Source: DATCSE01 sp036568605 (lineage in GTDB: Bacteria > Pseudomonadota > Gammaproteobacteria > Burkholderiales > Burkholderiaceae_C). From it: a stretch of 12,014 nt of DNA. Under the pieces are notes generated by a model. That model was not told the DNA's origin. It did not search any database and saw only the letters and a program-made list of their open reading frames with translations. The position numbers were made by a program, and so were the translations under genes. This document shows positions 1 through 6,814 of this stretch, piece by piece. Location: the NCBI GenBank assembly GCA_036568605.1, contig DATCSE010000479.1, positions 1-12,014 on the forward strand. The letters are read 5' to 3'. Each line of letters opens with the position of its first letter. Within the stretch, counting starts at the first letter, position 1.

Positions 1-2
1 AG

Positions 3-770
<768 letters not shown>

Positions 771-804
771 GGGACGCGCACGAGCGTCCGCTTGGCGGAA
801 CCAG

Positions 805-841
805 AAGGCCCCGGGAGCATCCGTATCTCGGGGCCTTTTTT
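805..841 (+). terminator. Rho-independent terminator of rpoD
   Basis: Arms 805-816 and 826-837 pair over 12 bp; the lower nine pairs (AAGGCCCCG with CGGGGCCTT) are perfect and one upper pair is G-U. The loop is about 9 nt and six T residues follow at 836-841. It lies 35 bp after the rpoD stop and is the only canonical intrinsic terminator I see in the window. Confidence 0.93.
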
Positions 842-855
842 CATGCACGCAGCGC

Positions 856-861
856 TATAAA
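856..861 (+). promoter_or_regulatory. Possible -10 element for a near-leaderless cyclase-hemH transcript
   Basis: TATAAA lies directly behind the rpoD terminator and matches five of six bases of the sigma-70 -10 consensus. A transcript from it would start at about 868, two or three bases before the ATG at 871. No Shine-Dalgarno-like run lies in 842-870. No convincing -35 is visible at 17 bp; the T-rich terminator tail occupies that place. This is a weak prediction. Confidence 0.35.
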
Positions 862-870
862 CTTCCGCGC

Positions 871-1845
871 ATGACCCAGATCGTCGAGCGCACCATCCTG
901 TTTGCCGACCTGCGCGGCAGCACCTCGATGTATGAGACGCTGGGCAACGCCGACGCTTCGACGGTCGTCACGCAGACGGTCGCGCTGATGGCGCGCATCA
1001 TCTCGAACCACCATGGTTTCGTCGTGAAGACGCTGGGCGACGGGCTGATGGCGATGTTCGAGTCCCCCTCTTCCGCGGTCGCCGCGTCCGACGAGATGCA
1101 CGACTCGCTCGAGCGCATTGGCGCCCCCGGCGACGGTTCGCTGACCTTGCGCGCTCGCCTCGTGCCGCTGAAGCTGCAGGTGGGGCTCGCGCACGGCGAG
1201 GTCGTCAAGATGTCGGACGATGTGTTCGGCGACGCGGTCAACGTCGCGGCGCGGCTGCTCGACCATGCGAGCGACAACGAGACGCTGGCCACCTCCGGCG
1301 TGCTCGACCGCCTCGACGACCCCGTGCGCTCGCGCTTCCGCAGCCTTGATCGCATGCAGCTGCGCGGCCGTGTCGAGCCGGTGCATGTTCATCTTCTCGA
1401 AGCGACGCGCCGCTTCGGCGACACCGCCGCCACCGCGTTCGGCGACATCGTGCCGACCGCACCCGACCCCGAGGCGATCCGCCTGATCTGGGATCACCTG
1501 AACCGCGTCTATGCCGGCCCCAGCCTGCCGGTCGTGCTCGGTCGCAGCCCGCAGGCGACCTACATCATCGACGACACGCGCGTCTCGCGCTCGCACGCGC
1601 GCATCGACTGGCACGGCGGCACGTTCCAGCTCGTCGACCTCAGCTACAACGGAACCTACGTGCGCTTCGACCACGACCCCGAGATCATCAGCCTGCGCCG
1701 CGGCGCCTGCACCTTACACGGCAGCGGCGTGATCGGCCTGGGCACGCCGCCGTCCGATGCCGGCGGGCCGAGCGTGCGCTTCGAGATCCTGCGCTTCGTC
1801 GACACCCAGCGACAGACGCCGTTCGAGATCGACACGCAGCGCTGA
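871..1845 (+). CDS. Class III adenylate/guanylate cyclase with C-terminal FHA domain
   Basis: A 324-residue soluble protein with no signal peptide or membrane segment. Residues about 5-180 form a class III nucleotidyl cyclase domain with the key positions present: metal-binding Asp13 in FADLRGS, Lys53 and Asp57 in VVKTLGDGLMAMF, and Asp121, Asn124 and Arg128 in FGDAVNVAARL. It is therefore probably active; the purine-pocket residues suggest cAMP, but this is inferred. Residues about 215-310 form an FHA domain, which binds phosphothreonine, with GR at 224-225, SRSH at 239-242 and NGT at 260-262. This arrangement suggests a cyclase recruited or controlled by a phosphorylated partner, though no Ser/Thr kinase gene is in the window. 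The start at 871 is chosen because the catalytic domain begins almost at once. The stop overlaps the hemH start (TGATG), implying co-translation. The partner and physiological role are unknown. Confidence 0.9.
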   Translation: MTQIVERTILFADLRGSTSMYETLGNADASTVVTQTVALMARIISNHHGFVVKTLGDGLMAMFESPSSAVAASDEMHDSLERIGAPGDGSLTLRARLVPLKLQVGLAHGEVVKMSDDVFGDAVNVAARLLDHASDNETLATSGVLDRLDDPVRSRFRSLDRMQLRGRVEPVHVHLLEATRRFGDTAATAFGDIVPTAPDPEAIRLIWDHLNRVYAGPSLPVVLGRSPQATYIIDDTRVSRSHARIDWHGGTFQLVDLSYNGTYVRFDHDPEIISLRRGACTLHGSGVIGLGTPPSDAGGPSVRFEILRFVDTQRQTPFEIDTQR

Positions 1846-2870
1846 TGGCTGGCTATGCCGTCGAACCGCGCCGCCAACCGGGAGCGCCCGAGCGGACCGC
1901 GATCCTGCTGTGCAACCTCGGCACGCCGGAGGCGCCCGAGCCGGTCGCGGTGCGCCGCTACCTCGCGGAGTTTCTGAGCGACCCGCGCGTCGTCGAGATC
2001 CCGCGGGCCGTCTGGTGGCCTATCCTGCACGGCATCATCCTGCGCACGCGGCCGGCGAAGTCGGCGCGCAAGTACGCGAGCATCTGGACGCCCGAAGGCT
2101 CGCCGCTGCAAGTCTGGACCGCGAAGCAGGCCAAGCTGCTCAACGGTTATCTCGGCGAACGAGGCCATCGCGTCGACGTGCGTCATGCAATGCGCTATGG
2201 CGCGCCGGCCATCGGCGATGTGCTGGCCGAGCTCAAGGCCGGCGGTGCGACGCGCGTGCTGGTGCTGCCGCTGTACCCCCAGTACTCGGGCACGACGACC
2301 GCGAGCGTCGTCGATGCGGTCGCCGACTGGTCGCGCCGCATCCGCGCGCTGCCCGAGCTGCGCTTCGTGCAGCGCTACCACGACGACCCGGGCTACATCG
2401 GCGCGCTCGCGAAGCGCGTCACCGACCATTGGGCGAGGAACGGCCGCGGCGACACGCTCGTGCTGAGCTTCCACGGCATCCCGAAACGCGCGATCGCGCT
2501 GGGCGATCCGTACCACGCCGAATGCCTGACGACCGCGCGGCTGTTGAGCGAGAGGCTGGCCCTGCGCGAGAACGAATCGGTCGTGACCTTCCAGAGCCGC
2601 CTGGGCCGCGCCGAATGGCTGCAGCCGTACACCGAGCCCACGCTGATCGCGCTGGCGAAACAAGGCCGGCAGCGGGTCGACGTGTTCTGCCCCGGCTTCG
2701 TCGCCGACTGCCTCGAGACGCTGGAGGAAATCGCCCAGGAAGGACGCGCCGCGTTCCTCAGCGCCGGCGGCCGCGAGTTCCACCACGTACCGTGCCTGAA
2801 CGACCAGCACGAGTGGATCGCCGCGCTGGCGGCGATCGCGATCCGGCATCTGCAAGGCTGGCCGGCCTAA
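1845..2870 (+). CDS. hemH: Ferrochelatase (protoheme ferro-lyase)
   Basis: Inserts Fe2+ into protoporphyrin IX, the last step of protoheme synthesis; acts in the cytoplasm or at the inner face of the membrane. The 341 residues are a normal length for bacterial HemH. The N-terminal strand AILLCNLGTPEAP (19-31) and the VLVLPLYPQYSGTTTASV block (138-155) are family signatures. The catalytic His210 lies in LSFHGIP, and the conserved acidic residue of the active site, Glu291, is in CPGFVADCLETLEEI (282-296). The ATG shares its A with the stop of the cyclase gene and has no Shine-Dalgarno of its own, so translation is probably coupled. The 3' end faces tctA with only 12 bp between the stops. In related genomes this gene usually lies beside hslR and grpE; here the tct locus separates them. 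Confidence 0.97.
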   Translation: MAGYAVEPRRQPGAPERTAILLCNLGTPEAPEPVAVRRYLAEFLSDPRVVEIPRAVWWPILHGIILRTRPAKSARKYASIWTPEGSPLQVWTAKQAKLLNGYLGERGHRVDVRHAMRYGAPAIGDVLAELKAGGATRVLVLPLYPQYSGTTTASVVDAVADWSRRIRALPELRFVQRYHDDPGYIGALAKRVTDHWARNGRGDTLVLSFHGIPKRAIALGDPYHAECLTTARLLSERLALRENESVVTFQSRLGRAEWLQPYTEPTLIALAKQGRQRVDVFCPGFVADCLETLEEIAQEGRAAFLSAGGREFHHVPCLNDQHEWIAALAAIAIRHLQGWPA

Positions 2871-2877
2871 CGCCGGC
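2861..2877. other. Small inverted repeat at the hemH/tctA convergent junction
   Basis: GCCGGC at 2861-2866 and 2872-2877 can pair around a 5-nt loop containing the hemH stop. It is symmetric, so it could form in both converging transcripts, but there is no T tract on either side. It may slow or help end transcription from both genes, or may be chance in GC-rich DNA. Confidence 0.3.
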
Positions 2878-2882
2878 GAGGT

Positions 2883-4397
2883 TCAACTCGAACGCAGCGC
2901 CAGGCGCGCCGCCTTGCGCGCGTTGAGCACCTTCATGATCCGCGGCAGCAGCAGCACGCCCAGCACGATGATCAGCAGCACCATCGAGCCCGGCCGCTGC
3001 AGGAACACGGTCCAGCTGCCTTCGCCGATGGACAGCGCGTTGCGTAGCTGCGCTTCGGCCAGCGGCCCCAGGATCATGCCGACGACGACCGGCGCGGTCG
3101 GGAAGTCGAAGCGCCGCATCACGACGCCCAGCAGCCCCACCGCATACAGCAGCACCAGGTCGAACGCCGACTGCCGCATCCCGTAGACGCCCACCGTCGC
3201 GAAGATCAGGATGCCGGCGTACAGGTACGCCTTCGGTACCTTCAGGAGCTTCACCCACAGGCCGATCAGCGGCAGGTTCAGGATCAGCAGCATCACGTTG
3301 CCGATGTACAGCGATGCGATCAGCGCCCACACCAGTGCGGCGTTCTTGTCGAACAGCTGCGGCCCCGGCTGGATGCCGTAGTTCTGGAATGCGCCGAGCA
3401 GGATCGCCGTCGTGTTCGAGGTCGGAATGCCCAGGGTCAGCAGCGGGATCAGCGTGGCGGTGATCGCCGCGTTGTTCGCGGCCTCCGGGCCGGCCACGCC
3501 CTCGATCGCGCCCTTCGTGCCGAACTCCTCGCGATGCTTCGAGAGCTTCTTCTCGGTCGCGTAGCTGAGGAAGGTCGGGATCTCGCTGCCGCCTGCGGGG
3601 ATCGTGCCGAACGGGATGCCGATGAAGGTCGCGCGCAGCCACGCCGGCCACGAGCGCTTCCACTCGTCGCGGGTCATGTGGACCTTGCTCATCTTGTTCT
3701 GCGTCTCGACCGTGCGCCCTTCGTACAGCACGTTGTAGAGCGCCTCGCTGACCGCGAACAGGCCGACCGCGATCAGCACGACCTCGAGCCCGTCCAGCAA
3801 CTCCGGCACGCCGGCCGTGTAGCGCGCCTGGCCGGTGATCTGGTCGATGCCGACCAGCCCCATCGCGAGGCCGATGAACAGCGCCGTCAGCCCGCGCACC
3901 GTGCTCTTGCCCAGCACCGCGCTGACCGTGCAGAAGGCGAGCACCATCAGCAGGAAGTACTCCGGCGGGCCGAGCCGCACGGCGTAGGCCGCGACGACCG
4001 GCGCACAGAACGTCACGACGACCGTCGCGATCGTGCCGGCGACGAACGAGCCGATCGCCGCGGTGGCCAGCGCCGCGCCGGCGCGGCCGCTCTTGGCCAT
4101 CTTGTTGCCTTCCATCGCCGTGACCATCGAGGCCGACTCGCCCGGCGTGTTCAGCAGGATCGACGTCGTCGAGCCCCCGTACATCGCGCCGTAGTAGATG
4201 CCGGCGAAGAAGATCATCGACGCGGTCGGGTCGACCTTCAGCGTGATCGGCAGCAGCATCGCGACCGCGGTCGCCGGGCCGATGCCGGGCAGCACGCCGA
4301 CCGCCGTGCCTATCGTGCAGCCGAGCAGCGCCCACAACAGATTGATCGGCGTGGCCGCAGCGGCGAAGCCCTGCAGCAGCTGGTTCCAGATGTCCAT
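2883..4397 (-). CDS. tctA: Tripartite tricarboxylate transporter large permease TctA
   Basis: Large integral-membrane subunit of a TTT-family secondary transporter; with TctB it forms the inner-membrane channel that receives substrate from TctC. The 504 residues match the usual length. Most of the protein is hydrophobic, in about a dozen membrane stretches. Family signatures are visible: LPGIGPATAVAMLLP (36-50), then YYGAMYGGSTTSILLNTPGE (68-87), and the second repeat-like motif LGIPTSNTTAILLGAF (322-337). This fits the internally duplicated TctA fold. The start at 4397 has a purine run (GGGACGAG on the coding strand) just upstream. It is the last gene of tctC-tctB-tctA, 37 bp after tctB. The substrate cannot be read from sequence: citrate-like tricarboxylates are typical, but other carboxylates are known for this family. 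Confidence 0.96.
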   Translation of the reverse strand: MDIWNQLLQGFAAAATPINLLWALLGCTIGTAVGVLPGIGPATAVAMLLPITLKVDPTASMIFFAGIYYGAMYGGSTTSILLNTPGESASMVTAMEGNKMAKSGRAGAALATAAIGSFVAGTIATVVVTFCAPVVAAYAVRLGPPEYFLLMVLAFCTVSAVLGKSTVRGLTALFIGLAMGLVGIDQITGQARYTAGVPELLDGLEVVLIAVGLFAVSEALYNVLYEGRTVETQNKMSKVHMTRDEWKRSWPAWLRATFIGIPFGTIPAGGSEIPTFLSYATEKKLSKHREEFGTKGAIEGVAGPEAANNAAITATLIPLLTLGIPTSNTTAILLGAFQNYGIQPGPQLFDKNAALVWALIASLYIGNVMLLILNLPLIGLWVKLLKVPKAYLYAGILIFATVGVYGMRQSAFDLVLLYAVGLLGVVMRRFDFPTAPVVVGMILGPLAEAQLRNALSIGEGSWTVFLQRPGSMVLLIIVLGVLLLPRIMKVLNARKAARLALRSS

Positions 4398-4434
4398 GTC
4401 GTCTCGTCCCTGCGGTGGTGTGCCGGCTCGCGGC

Positions 4435-4929
4435 TCAGATCCAGCCCGTGCCGGTCAGGCCCGGCAAGTTGATCGCGAGCAGCTGCGTGAACATCCAATA
4501 GACCGGCGCGGCGATCGCGAAGCCGATCGCGCAGTCGACGGCCCAGGCGCGCACACTCAGATCGAGCCGGCCTTCGGCGGCCTTGAAGCCGCGCACCGCG
4601 AGCACGAAGCACAGCGTGCAGCTGAGGATGAAGCCGATGGTCGTGATCAGCGCCGCATTCGCGAGGATGCCGGCCGAGACCCATGCGAAGCCCGGCCAAT
4701 CGCCGCGTTCGGCGCCAGAAGGCTCGTCCATGTCGCGGAAGCCGCCGCTGCGCGCCTCATAGATGAGGAAGCCGCCGCACGCGAGCAGCGCGATGCCGAC
4801 GAGCCACGGCAGGAAGTTCGGGCCGACGCCCGAATAGCCGGCCTCCGACTTGATGCCGATAGCGCCGAATGCGATCAGCGCGCCGACCGCGAGCGTGCCC
4901 GCGCCTACCAGCGTTTGCTGCGGTTTCAT
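4435..4929 (-). CDS. tctB: Tripartite tricarboxylate transporter small membrane subunit TctB
   Basis: Poorly conserved small membrane subunit of the TTT transporter, needed alongside TctA. It has 164 residues, as expected. Four hydrophobic segments are visible at about 7-26, 39-57, 82-112 (possibly two strands of helix close together) and 132-153. The conserved YSGVGPNFLPWLVGIALL stretch (32-49) resembles the usual GPxFxP motif near the start of TctB. The start at 4929 is fixed by a perfect AGGAGG Shine-Dalgarno five bases upstream. The same frame stays open far upstream across tctC, but that extension is a GC-rich shadow. The gene lies between tctC and tctA, and its 89-bp gap to tctC is the largest inside the operon. 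Confidence 0.93.
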   Translation of the reverse strand: MKPQQTLVGAGTLAVGALIAFGAIGIKSEAGYSGVGPNFLPWLVGIALLACGGFLIYEARSGGFRDMDEPSGAERGDWPGFAWVSAGILANAALITTIGFILSCTLCFVLAVRGFKAAEGRLDLSVRAWAVDCAIGFAIAAPVYWMFTQLLAINLPGLTGTGWI

Positions 4930-4934
4930 GCCTG

Positions 4935-4940
4935 CCTCCT
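4935..4940 (-). promoter_or_regulatory. Strong Shine-Dalgarno of tctB
   Basis: AGGAGG on the minus strand, 5 nt before the ATG at 4929. It is the strongest ribosome-binding site in the tct operon. It decides the tctB start against the long upstream open frame. Confidence 0.85.
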
Positions 4941-5018
4941 CGTCTCTTTGTGGCGGCGGCCGCGCGCGCTGCGCAGCCGTGCCGCTGTCGTCGTGTGTCG
5001 GAGCGAGCGTGCCGGCCG

Positions 5019-5978
5019 TCAGATCATTCCGGACTTGGCCATCACCGCGCGCAGACTCGCGAATTCGTCGTCGACGAACTTCTCGAACTCGGCGCCGGTC
5101 AGCAGCGCCGGGGTCCAGCCGTTCTTCTCGATCGACTCGGCCCACGACTTGGTCTTGGTCGCCTTCACGATCATGTCGATCAGTGTCTTGCGCTGCTCCG
5201 GCGTGATGCCGGGCGCGCCGTAGACGCCGCGCCAGTTGCCGATCACGACATTGATGCCCTGCTCCTTCAGCGTCGGCACGTCGATGCCCTTCAGGCGCGT
5301 CTCGGAGGTCACGCCGATCGGGATCATCTTCTTCGCGGTGATGTACTCGGCGAACTCGCTGTAGCCGCTGCCGCCGACCGTGACGTTGCCGCCGAGGATG
5401 GCCGCGGTCGCCTCGCCGCCTCCGCGGAACGCAACGTAGTTGATCTTGGCCGGATCGACGCCGACCTCGCGCGCGATCATCGCCGCGGCGATGTGCTCGG
5501 TGGACCCGCGCGAGCCGCCGCCCCACTTGACGCTGCCCGGATCCTTCTTCATCTGCTCGATCACGTCCTTCATGCTCTTCAGCGGCGAGTTCGCCGGCAG
5601 CACGAAGACGTTGTACTCGCTGGTCACGCGCGCCAGCGGCGTGGCCTGCGACAGATTGACCGGCGGCTTGCCGGTGATGATGCCGCCGACCATCACGGCG
5701 CCCATCGCCATCAGCGCGTTCGGGTCGCCCTTGTTGCCGTTGACGAACTGCGCGAGGCCGATCGCGCCGGCCGCGCCGCCCTTGTTGTCGTAGCTGACCG
5801 ACGAGGCCACACCGGCCTCCTGCAATGCCTTGCCCAGCGCGCGGCCGGTCGTGTCCCAGCCGCCGCCCGGGTTGGCCGGAATCATCATCTTCAGATTGGC
5901 CGCGGCACGCGCGGAAAGCGGCAGCAGGCCGGCGGCTGCCAATGCGGCGAACGATTTCAGGAACGTGTCTCGACGCAT
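5019..5978 (-). CDS. tctC: Bug/TctC-family periplasmic tricarboxylate-binding protein
   Basis: Extracytoplasmic solute-binding receptor that captures a carboxylate and hands it to TctA/TctB. From the ATG at 5978 the protein has 319 residues. The N-terminus MRRDTFLKSF followed by an Ala/Leu-rich stretch and an ARA-AA cleavage site at about 22-27 is an export signal; the twin Arg is Tat-like, though with one residue too many before Phe. The PANPGGGWDTTGR segment (34-46), the DNKGGAAGAIG loop (64-74) and WGGGSRGSTEH (152-162) are ligand-loop signatures of Bug proteins. A second ATG at 5984 leaves only 2 nt after the AAGGAG site, whereas 5978 leaves 8 nt, so I prefer 5978. An upstream in-frame ATG at 6056 is before the signal peptide and unlikely. 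The gene is first in the tctCBA operon and divergent from tctD. Confidence 0.94.
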   Translation of the reverse strand: MRRDTFLKSFAALAAAGLLPLSARAAANLKMMIPANPGGGWDTTGRALGKALQEAGVASSVSYDNKGGAAGAIGLAQFVNGNKGDPNALMAMGAVMVGGIITGKPPVNLSQATPLARVTSEYNVFVLPANSPLKSMKDVIEQMKKDPGSVKWGGGSRGSTEHIAAAMIAREVGVDPAKINYVAFRGGGEATAAILGGNVTVGGSGYSEFAEYITAKKMIPIGVTSETRLKGIDVPTLKEQGINVVIGNWRGVYGAPGITPEQRKTLIDMIVKATKTKSWAESIEKNGWTPALLTGAEFEKFVDDEFASLRAVMAKSGMI

Positions 5979-5986
5979 ACGCATGT

Positions 5987-5992
5987 CTCCTT
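5987..5992 (-). promoter_or_regulatory. Shine-Dalgarno of tctC
   Basis: AAGGAG on the minus strand. Its distance to the ATG at 5978 is 8 nt and to the ATG at 5984 only 2 nt, which favours the inner start. Confidence 0.75.
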
Positions 5993-6018
5993 GATTTGAG
6001 TCGAATGAGGATCGCAGA

Positions 6019-6031
6019 CGCCCGTCGGGCG
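6019..6031. repeat. Inverted repeat in the tctC leader
   Basis: CGCCCG and CGGGCG are perfect complements around a single T, 41-53 bp upstream of the tctC start. It could be a protein-binding palindrome, or a hairpin in the tctC leader if its loop opens to three bases. No function is established. Confidence 0.35.
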
Positions 6032-6059
6032 ACGTTGCCGGGCATGTTCGCGCCAAACC

Positions 6060-6079
6060 CTGTCAAGTTGCTGTCCAAC
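6060..6079. promoter_or_regulatory. Candidate TctD operator / tctC promoter region
   Basis: CTGTC occurs at 6060-6064 and again at 6071-6075, exactly 11 bp apart, the tandem half-site spacing typical of OmpR/PhoB-type regulators. Read on the minus strand, the same segment contains a perfect TTGACA (6061-6066), but no good -10 follows at 15-19 bp; that fits a promoter needing an activator. It lies about 80-100 bp before tctC and 20-40 bp before the upstream tctD start. Assignment to TctD is inference. Confidence 0.4.
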
Positions 6080-6127
6080 GGCCTAGGGGAAACACGAATG
6101 TCCCGGGCTGCTAACGTTATGGCGCCG

Positions 6128-6814
6128 ATGAAGATTCTTCTGGTCGAGGACAACCCGGCGATGCAGACGACGCTGCGTCGCAGTTTCGAGCGCCGCGGCA
6201 TGCAGGTCGTGGGCTGCAGCGACGGCGCACTCGCGCTCGAACGCTGGCGCGCAAGCGTGCCCGACGTCGTGCTGCTGGACCTGAGCCTGCCGGGGGTCGA
6301 TGGCCTGGAAGTCCTGGCGCGCGCCCGGGCCGACGGGCTGACGACGCCGGTGCTGATCCTGACCGCGCGCGGCACGGTCGGCGACCGCATCCTCGGCCTG
6401 AACACCGGCGCCGACGACTACCTGCCCAAGCCCTTCGACCTGGACGAGCTCGAAGCCCGCGTGCGCGCGCTGGCGCGGCGCGCCGGCAGCGAGCGCGGGG
6501 ACGCTGCGCTCGAGCCCCACACGATCGAATATGGCGGCCTGCGCTGCGACGGTCTCAGCGGCGCGATCTATTTCGGCGGCGCGCCGCTCGAGCTCGCGCC
6601 GCGCGAGGCGGCGCTGCTGCGCGCGCTGCTCGCGCGGCCCGGCCAGGCGGTGACCAAGGAGCGGCTGCTCGAGATCGTGTTCGAGGGCGACGCGCAGGTG
6701 CAGGCCGAGGCGATCGAGGTTGTCGCGTACCGCCTGCGCAAGAAGCTCGGCGCGACCGACGTGCAGCTGGTCACCCTGCGCGGGCTCGGGTATCTGTTGA
6801 AGGCAGCGACGTGA
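6128..6814 (+). CDS. tctD: OmpR-family response regulator TctD
   Basis: DNA-binding partner of the TctE kinase; expected to activate the divergent tctCBA genes. It has 228 residues. The receiver domain (1-115) has acidic Glu7-Asp8, phosphoacceptor Asp51 in VVLLDLSLPG, Thr79 and Lys101 in LPKPF. The winged-helix output domain spans about 132-226, with the recognition helix in AEAIEVVAYRLRKKL (193-207) and the closing LRGLGYLL wing. The start is chosen because the family begins MKILLVEDN, and the bases before it use codons unlike the rest of the gene. However, an in-frame ATG at 6098 follows a purine run (AGGGGAAA at 6085-6092), while 6128 has no Shine-Dalgarno, so a 10-residue-longer form is possible. 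The stop overlaps the tctE GTG by 4 bp. Confidence 0.94.
   Translation: MKILLVEDNPAMQTTLRRSFERRGMQVVGCSDGALALERWRASVPDVVLLDLSLPGVDGLEVLARARADGLTTPVLILTARGTVGDRILGLNTGADDYLPKPFDLDELEARVRALARRAGSERGDAALEPHTIEYGGLRCDGLSGAIYFGGAPLELAPREAALLRALLARPGQAVTKERLLEIVFEGDAQVQAEAIEVVAYRLRKKLGATDVQLVTLRGLGYLLKAAT

Noticed and set aside
3534..4472. 312-codon + strand frame opposite tctA
   Set aside because: Arg/Asp/Ala-rich shadow of a clear transporter gene, with no ribosome-binding site or recognisable motif.
6037..6064. Sigma-54-like GG/GC elements on the tctC strand (TTTGGCGCG then TGC)
   Set aside because: The GG-to-GC spacing is one base short of the fixed sigma-54 distance, and the neighbouring regulator is OmpR-type, which works with sigma-70.
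4435..6405. 656-codon minus-strand frame extending upstream of tctB through tctC and into tctD
   Set aside because: Only the last 164 codons are TctB, with a perfect ribosome-binding site at the internal ATG; the rest is low-complexity Arg/Gly-rich shadow over real genes.
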